Positions 6,878 through 11,278 of a stretch of DNA of 11,278 nucleotides are shown here, piece by piece; position 1 is the stretch's first letter, and each line of letters begins with the position of its first letter. Below the pieces are notes generated by a model. That model saw only the letters and a program-made list of their open reading frames with translations. It was not told the origin of the DNA and searched no databases. Origin of the DNA: Muribaculaceae bacterium (GTDB lineage: Bacteria; Bacteroidota; Bacteroidia; Bacteroidales; Muribaculaceae); the NCBI GenBank assembly GCA_029052265.1, contig JAIDJJ010000636.1:1-11278 (forward strand). Direction: 5' to 3'. The position numbers were made by a program, and so were the translations under genes.

Positions 6878-9800
6878 ATGGCTTCACTATATGCATCTGC
6901 GGTGAAACGCCCGATCATGACCACTCTCTGCTTTGTGACTGTGATCATTTTGGGTCTTTTCTCCCTTGTAAAACTTCCAATCGACCTTTACCCCGATATC
7001 GACACCAATACCCTGATGGTAATAACCATGTATCCCGGTGCAAGTGCGGAAGATATCGAGCAAAACGTTACAAAGCCGCTTGAGAACACACTCAACTCGG
7101 TGGAACATCTCAAACATATCACTTCCGACTCTCGTGAAAACACTTCGGTGATCACACTCGAATTTGAATATGGATATGACATTGATGTCCTCACCAACGA
7201 CGTGCGCGACAAACTTGACATGGTAAAGTCTTCTCTTCCGGATGACTCCGAAAATCCTATAATATTCAAGTTCTCTACCGACATGATCCCGATTTGCCTG
7301 CTTTCTGTCGAGGCAAAAGAAAGTATGGCGGGACTTTACAAGATTCTTGACGATCAGGTGGCAAACCCGCTTGCTCGTGTCGACGGAGTAGGAACAGTGT
7401 CTATTTCAGGCGCGCCAAAACGTGAGATCCACATCTATTGCGACCCCAACAGGCTTGAGGCATACAATCTGTCGGTCGAAACAATCGCCGCTATAATAGG
7501 AGCGGAAAACAACAACATCCCGGGAGGATCTTTCGACATTGGCTCAAACACGTATGCCCTGCGTGTACAGGGAGAGTTTGACGAAGCGGCACAAATGGCA
7601 AATGTGCCTGTAGGATCATTTCAAGGGAAAGTGGTATATCTGAAAGATGTCGCCACTGTCGACGACTCTCTCGAAGAAAGAACACAGCAAACCTATATCG
7701 GAGGCAAGGAAGGTGCAATGATTGTCATCCAGAAGCAATCGGGCGCCAATTCTGTGGCAATTTCTGACAAAGTCATGAAAATGCTTCCACGCTTGCAGAA
7801 AAATCTGCCGTCTGACGTCAAACTGGGCGTGATCGTCGATACCTCTGACAATATCCGCAACACCATCGCCTCTCTTGAAGAAACGGTGATGTATGCTCTT
7901 ATTTTCGTAATGATTGTGGTGTTCATATTCCTTGGAAGATGGAGAGCCACCATGATTATCATAATCACTATTCCTGTATCGCTTATAGCTTCTTTCATCT
8001 ATCTGTTCGCCACAGGTAACACCCTTAATATTGTCTCGCTTTCGGCATTGTCTATTTCGATTGGCATGGTGGTAGACGACGCCATTGTGGTGCTGGAAAA
8101 CGTGACCACCCATATCGAACGCGGGTCGGATCCGAAACAGGCTGCCGTACACGGCACTAACGAGGTGGCTATTTCTGTAATCGCATCAACCCTGACATTG
8201 ATAGCCGTATTCTTCCCGCTTACTTTGGTGACCGGCATGACCGGCGTCCTGTTCCGCCAGCTTGGATGGATGGTGACTATAATGATGATCATATCCACAA
8301 CCTGCGCACTTTCCCTCACACCCATGCTTTGTTCGCAGTGGCTACGCCTCAACAACCGGCATTCCAAATTATATACTCTGTTTTTCACACCAATAGAACG
8401 CGCACTCGACAAGTTTGACAACAGTTATGCCAACTTGTTAAAAATTGTGGTGAGACACCGCACTGTGACGATTCTTATATGCCTTGCCACTTTTGTAGGG
8501 TCAATTTTCCTTATGAAGCAGGTCGGCACTGAGTTTTTCCCGACAGCTGACGATGGGCGACTCGGTGTGGAACTCGAGACCCCTATAGGCACACGCGTGG
8601 AAATATCTCAAGACGTGACACGCCGGCTTGATTCCCTCTGGAGGGAAAAATATCCTGAGATTATTGTATCAAGTTATACGGTAGGTCCTGCAAGTTCCGA
8701 CAACACTTTCGCCTCTCTTTCCGACAACGGATCGCATATCATATCAATGAACATAAGACTTTCTGATCCCGGAGACAGAGACAGGGGAATCAAAGAGATC
8801 GCCGACATGATGCGTAAGGATATCGAAGCCGGATTCCCGGAGTTTAAGAAAGCCCAGGTGAATATTGGCGGAGGCAGAGGTCAGGGAATGGGAGGTCAGG
8901 CTACAGTGGATTTCGAAATCTATGGATACGATTTCACTGAGACAGACTCGGTTGCCCGGCAGCTGAAATATATTCTTGAAGGAATAGCCGGAACTGCTGA
9001 CGTCACTATCTCCCGTTCGGATTACCAGCCGGAATATCAAGTGGACTTCGACAGGGAAAAACTTGCCCTTTACGGTCTTAATCTTCAGACTGCGGCGGGC
9101 TATCTCAGAAACCGTATCAACGGAGCGACAGCTTCTCGCTTCAGGGAAGACGGAGAAGAATACGACATAAAGGTGATGTATGACAAAGCGAACCGCACTT
9201 CTATTTCCGATATTGAGAATATCATGGTGTACACTCCTACCGGGAAAGGTGTCAGGATAAAGGAACTCGGCAAAGTAGTGGAACGGTTCACTCCACCTAC
9301 AATCGAACGCAAGGACAGGGAACGCATAATTACGGTTTCCGCTGTCGTGGATGGCGTGCCAATGAGTCAGGTTGTCACTGAAGCTCAACTCAAGATCGAT
9401 GAAATGGATATACCGGCAGGCATCAATATCGGGCTGGCGGGGTCTTATGAAGACCAACAGGATTCTTTTGGCGATCTTTTGCTGCTCGGAGTGCTGATAA
9501 TAATACTCGTGTACGTGGTTATGGCGGCGCAATTTGAAAGTCTGACTTATCCCGGAATCATTATGACATCTCTGTTGTTTGCATTCTCCGGTGTATTCCT
9601 GATCCTTTGGCTTACAGGGCACACCCTGAACGTGATGAGTATGATCGGAGCAATCATGCTTATCGGCATTGTGGTCAAGAACGGTATCGTTCTTATTGAC
9701 TACATAACACTCAACAGGGAAAGGGGAATGGGAATACGCAATGCCGTTATATTGGGTGGCAAGTCGCGTCTGCGACCTGTAGTAATGACCACGCTCACCA

Positions 9801-10033
9801 CTATCCTCGGCATGGTGCCTATGGCAGTCGGGAGCGGACAGGGTGCTGAAATGTGGCGTCCGATGGGCACTGCTGTCATAGGAGGTCTCACATTCTCTAC
9901 TATCCTCACACTTCTTTTCGTACCGGTGCTATATTGCGTCTTTGCCGGCAACGGAGTAAAGAACCAACGCAGGAAATTACGTAAATCACTCCTGAAGACA
10001 ACCAATCCCATAAACTCTAAACCGCAGATATAA
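6878..10033 (+). CDS. RND efflux pump, HAE (AcrB-like, hydrophobe/drug) type
   Basis: This inner-membrane proton antiporter powers the tripartite system. The 1051 aa match AcrB size (1049). Twelve membrane segments are readable: about 12-29, 337-353, 357-377, 385-408, 431-455, 462-484, 528-546, 866-884, 890-912, 916-941, 968-985 and 998-1022, with two large periplasmic porter/docking loops after TM1 and TM7. The proton relay is intact: D400-D401 in GMVVDDAIVVLEN (TM4), K934 in VVKNGIVLID (TM10) and T971/T972 in TM11. The paired Asp marks the HAE rather than the heavy-metal (CusA, DAA-type) branch. NIGGGRGQGMGGQA at 662-675 is a glycine-rich loop in the second porter region. The stop TAA shares its last A with the ATG of the PII-like gene. 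Substrates are unknown: drugs, bile acids, fatty acids or other hydrophobic compounds are all possible. Confidence 0.95.
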   Translation: MASLYASAVKRPIMTTLCFVTVIILGLFSLVKLPIDLYPDIDTNTLMVITMYPGASAEDIEQNVTKPLENTLNSVEHLKHITSDSRENTSVITLEFEYGYDIDVLTNDVRDKLDMVKSSLPDDSENPIIFKFSTDMIPICLLSVEAKESMAGLYKILDDQVANPLARVDGVGTVSISGAPKREIHIYCDPNRLEAYNLSVETIAAIIGAENNNIPGGSFDIGSNTYALRVQGEFDEAAQMANVPVGSFQGKVVYLKDVATVDDSLEERTQQTYIGGKEGAMIVIQKQSGANSVAISDKVMKMLPRLQKNLPSDVKLGVIVDTSDNIRNTIASLEETVMYALIFVMIVVFIFLGRWRATMIIIITIPVSLIASFIYLFATGNTLNIVSLSALSISIGMVVDDAIVVLENVTTHIERGSDPKQAAVHGTNEVAISVIASTLTLIAVFFPLTLVTGMTGVLFRQLGWMVTIMMIISTTCALSLTPMLCSQWLRLNNRHSKLYTLFFTPIERALDKFDNSYANLLKIVVRHRTVTILICLATFVGSIFLMKQVGTEFFPTADDGRLGVELETPIGTRVEISQDVTRRLDSLWREKYPEIIVSSYTVGPASSDNTFASLSDNGSHIISMNIRLSDPGDRDRGIKEIADMMRKDIEAGFPEFKKAQVNIGGGRGQGMGGQATVDFEIYGYDFTETDSVARQLKYILEGIAGTADVTISRSDYQPEYQVDFDREKLALYGLNLQTAAGYLRNRINGATASRFREDGEEYDIKVMYDKANRTSISDIENIMVYTPTGKGVRIKELGKVVERFTPPTIERKDRERIITVSAVVDGVPMSQVVTEAQLKIDEMDIPAGINIGLAGSYEDQQDSFGDLLLLGVLIIILVYVVMAAQFESLTYPGIIMTSLLFAFSGVFLILWLTGHTLNVMSMIGAIMLIGIVVKNGIVLIDYITLNRERGMGIRNAVILGGKSRLRPVVMTTLTTILGMVPMAVGSGQGAEMWRPMGTAVIGGLTFSTILTLLFVPVLYCVFAGNGVKNQRRKLRKSLLKTTNPINSKPQI

Positions 10034-10326
10034 TGCAAGCAATCTTCATAGCATACGACCAGGCTCATCATGACGCCATACTTGACCTCCTTGAAAAAAA
10101 CTCTTGCCGAGGATTTACATCATTCGGTGAGACTCAAGGACGAGGTAGCATAAACGGAGAACCCCACTACGGCAGTCACGCGTGGCCCTCGCTGGGTGGA
10201 GCCATCCTCACTATTGTGGAAGATCACAGGCTTGAAACAGTGCTATCCAGACTTAGGGAGCTTGATGAATCAAAGCCACGTCTCGGACTTCGGGCATTTG
10301 TATGGCAGGTGACTCATACGGTCTGA
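10033..10326 (+). CDS. Small PII-like (GlnB/GlnK-fold) protein coupled to the RND pump
   Basis: The 97-aa product aligns by eye with PII signalling proteins: an N-terminal beta-alpha unit (MQAIFIAYDQ...LLEKN), then RGFTSFGETQGRG at 26-38 matching the GlnB stretch GMTVTEVKGFGR, a T-loop region at about 38-55, the strand GGAILTIV at 55-62, a helix (64-78), and the last strand LRAFVWQV at 86-93. It differs from GlnB in having a T-loop about two residues shorter with no Tyr51 equivalent, and a B-loop that reads SKPRLGLR where GlnB has TGKIGDGK. Six histidines (12, 13, 46, 49, 66, 95) and one Cys (25) could bind metal. Its ATG overlaps the pump stop (TAATG), so translation is likely coupled. PII proteins commonly dock on transporters, so control of the pump is the natural inference. 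Fold call likely; ligand and role unknown. Confidence 0.8.
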   Translation: MQAIFIAYDQAHHDAILDLLEKNSCRGFTSFGETQGRGSINGEPHYGSHAWPSLGGAILTIVEDHRLETVLSRLRELDESKPRLGLRAFVWQVTHTV

Positions 10327-10375
10327 TATCGCTTTACATTCGAGATCCGATACATCTATATACAGATAAATTTTT

Positions 10376-10413
10376 CAGGGGACCGCTTTCTGCTATCGGA
10401 AAGCGGTCCCCTG
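10376..10413. terminator. Perfect 15-bp hairpin, probable bidirectional terminator
   Basis: CAGGGGACCGCTTTC (10376-10390) and its exact reverse complement (10399-10413) flank an 8-base loop. It lies 49 bases after the PII-like stop and 23 bases after the end of the convergent glycosidase gene. The minus-strand transcript would continue with AAAAATTTA and the plus-strand one with ATATGTT, so neither side has a strong U-tract. The position between converging genes supports termination for both. Confidence 0.75.
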
Positions 10414-10436
10414 ATATGTTAGAGGCGTCCGTCTTG

Positions 10437-11278
10437 TCACTCCCTTTCAGGCATACCTTTAGTCAACGGCTTTTCATTCCGGAGCATCTTGCCCGCTTCT
10501 CCCGTAAGCCACAGGTAATGATCTGAAGGTTTCCCATCCATACCCACAAACTCTATATTTTTCCCGACAGGAGGATTATCCGTGCATTTGAAGATCGCAG
10601 TCCCTTCATTGACCTCATCAAACATTGCCACGTAAAGCATCTTGGCACCGCTACGTAATGCTGTATATATCTGCTGCCAATAAAACCGTCCACCCTGACG
10701 GGGTATGGACCCTGATGGCTTGACATCATCCGGGAACTCGAATCTGCTGAGATTATGCCAGCTGAAACCCGGATATACAACAGGCACATACCCCAGTCCA
10801 TTTGACTCACACCATTTGATATCCCTTGCCGTCATATCGCGGTAACGGTCCATATCATTATGCAATAGGGGCGAATATCTCTGCACTGTCCAAGGCAGGA
10901 CAATATCTGCCATTTTTATCAAATCATGAAGATATGGATCGCCGACACAATCATAAGCGAGATCTCTCCAATATGTCGGCACTCCAAGCATCACACTGCA
11001 TCCTCCATATTCAGGATCGTTTTTAAGGAAATTTATAAATTTCTCAAGACCGATACTGTGTATGTCATATGGTCTGTCGGGAAATCCTACTCCCCACACT
11101 GTCACCAGAGGTTTCCCGTCATAATGGATATAAGTGTTGCCCTTTCCGGGATTTGTCACCCTCAGCGAATCGACAAGATACTTCCAATCGTCTATCAATG
11201 CAGAGCAGTCATCCTTCTTCGGATCAAGACCTGAAAGATCATACATCAACCCTATCTCCCTGCCGTGATCACGTGCCG
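10437..11278 (-). CDS. Glycoside hydrolase family 71/99-like protein, 5'-truncated by window edge
   Basis: Only the C-terminal 280 or so residues are present; the frame stays open to the right edge (ARDHGREIGLMYDLSGLD), so the TTG/ATG near 11249 are internal and the start and any signal peptide lie outside. The remainder reads as the C-terminal part of a TIM barrel: a strand GLMYDLSG, then KPLVTVWGVGF, a MADIVLPWT strand, GYVPVVYPGFSW, and finally FDEVNEGT (10599-10622) near the C-terminus. The last motif has the E-x-x-E spacing of GH99 WNEWHEGT, where the two glutamates drive catalysis; here they are encoded at 10614-10616 and 10605-10607. Bacteroidetes relatives are often annotated as xylosidase or arabinosidase, but the substrate is not determined. 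It is convergent with the efflux operon and looks unrelated to it; it may belong to a polysaccharide utilisation locus to the right. Confidence 0.8.
   Translation of the reverse strand, partial: ARDHGREIGLMYDLSGLDPKKDDCSALIDDWKYLVDSLRVTNPGKGNTYIHYDGKPLVTVWGVGFPDRPYDIHSIGLEKFINFLKNDPEYGGCSVMLGVPTYWRDLAYDCVGDPYLHDLIKMADIVLPWTVQRYSPLLHNDMDRYRDMTARDIKWCESNGLGYVPVVYPGFSWHNLSRFEFPDDVKPSGSIPRQGGRFYWQQIYTALRSGAKMLYVAMFDEVNEGTAIFKCTDNPPVGKNIEFVGMDGKPSDHYLWLTGEAGKMLRNEKPLTKGMPERE

Noticed and set aside
8744..9622. Minus-strand open frame of about 290 codons inside the RND pump gene
   Set aside because: It is antisense to a highly conserved pump, its product has no recognisable motif, and long antisense frames are expected from the codon bias of such genes.
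6878..10033. Heavy-metal (CusA/CzcA) assignment for the RND pump, suggested by the PII-like neighbour
   Set aside because: TM4 has paired Asp residues (D400-D401) as in AcrB-type pumps, not the single-Asp DAA pattern of metal pumps.
10437..11249. Complete glycosidase gene starting near base 11249
   Set aside because: The frame runs on to the edge with plausible barrel sequence before the Met, and 270 aa would lack the N-terminal half of the barrel.

Overview
The window looks like chromosomal DNA of a gut-type Bacteroidales, perhaps Muribaculaceae or Bacteroides-like. The reasons are start regions with little or no Shine-Dalgarno sequence, promoter elements of the Bacteroidetes TAnnTTTG type, a SDR-type threonine dehydrogenase next to kbl, and a GH71/99-like glycosidase. 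This placement is inference from gene content and signals; no rRNA or marker gene is present.

Layout. (1) Bases 1-1131, plus strand: the 3' part of a dicarboxylate/amino acid:cation symporter whose substrate-site residues suggest a neutral amino acid. (2) A 48-base perfect palindrome (1141-1188) lies between this gene and the convergent kbl. (3) kbl (minus) and an SDR-type L-threonine 3-dehydrogenase gene (plus) are divergent across about 200 bases that hold back-to-back promoter candidates. Together they convert threonine to glycine and acetyl-CoA, so bases 1-3603 may be a threonine/serine uptake and breakdown locus. (4) An intrinsic terminator after the dehydrogenase overlaps the promoter candidate of the next operon.

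(5) Bases 3752-10326, plus strand, are a tightly packed five-gene operon: TetR-family regulator, TolC-like outer-membrane channel, periplasmic adaptor lipoprotein, RND pump of the proton-driven HAE type, and a small PII-like protein whose start codon overlaps the pump's stop codon. The first four form a self-regulated tripartite efflux system. The PII-like protein, with a shortened T-loop, no Tyr51 equivalent, a diverged nucleotide-binding B-loop and several histidines, is the most interesting item: it suggests signal-dependent control of the pump at protein level. (6) A 15-bp perfect hairpin (10376-10413) separates this operon from a convergent, 5'-truncated GH71/99-like glycoside hydrolase gene that runs off the right edge.

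Both convergent junctions carry long perfect hairpins without a clear U-tract, whereas the head-to-tail junction has a classic A-hairpin-T terminator. No tRNA, rRNA, CRISPR array, insertion sequence or phage gene was seen. No gene-free stretch exceeds 300 bases.
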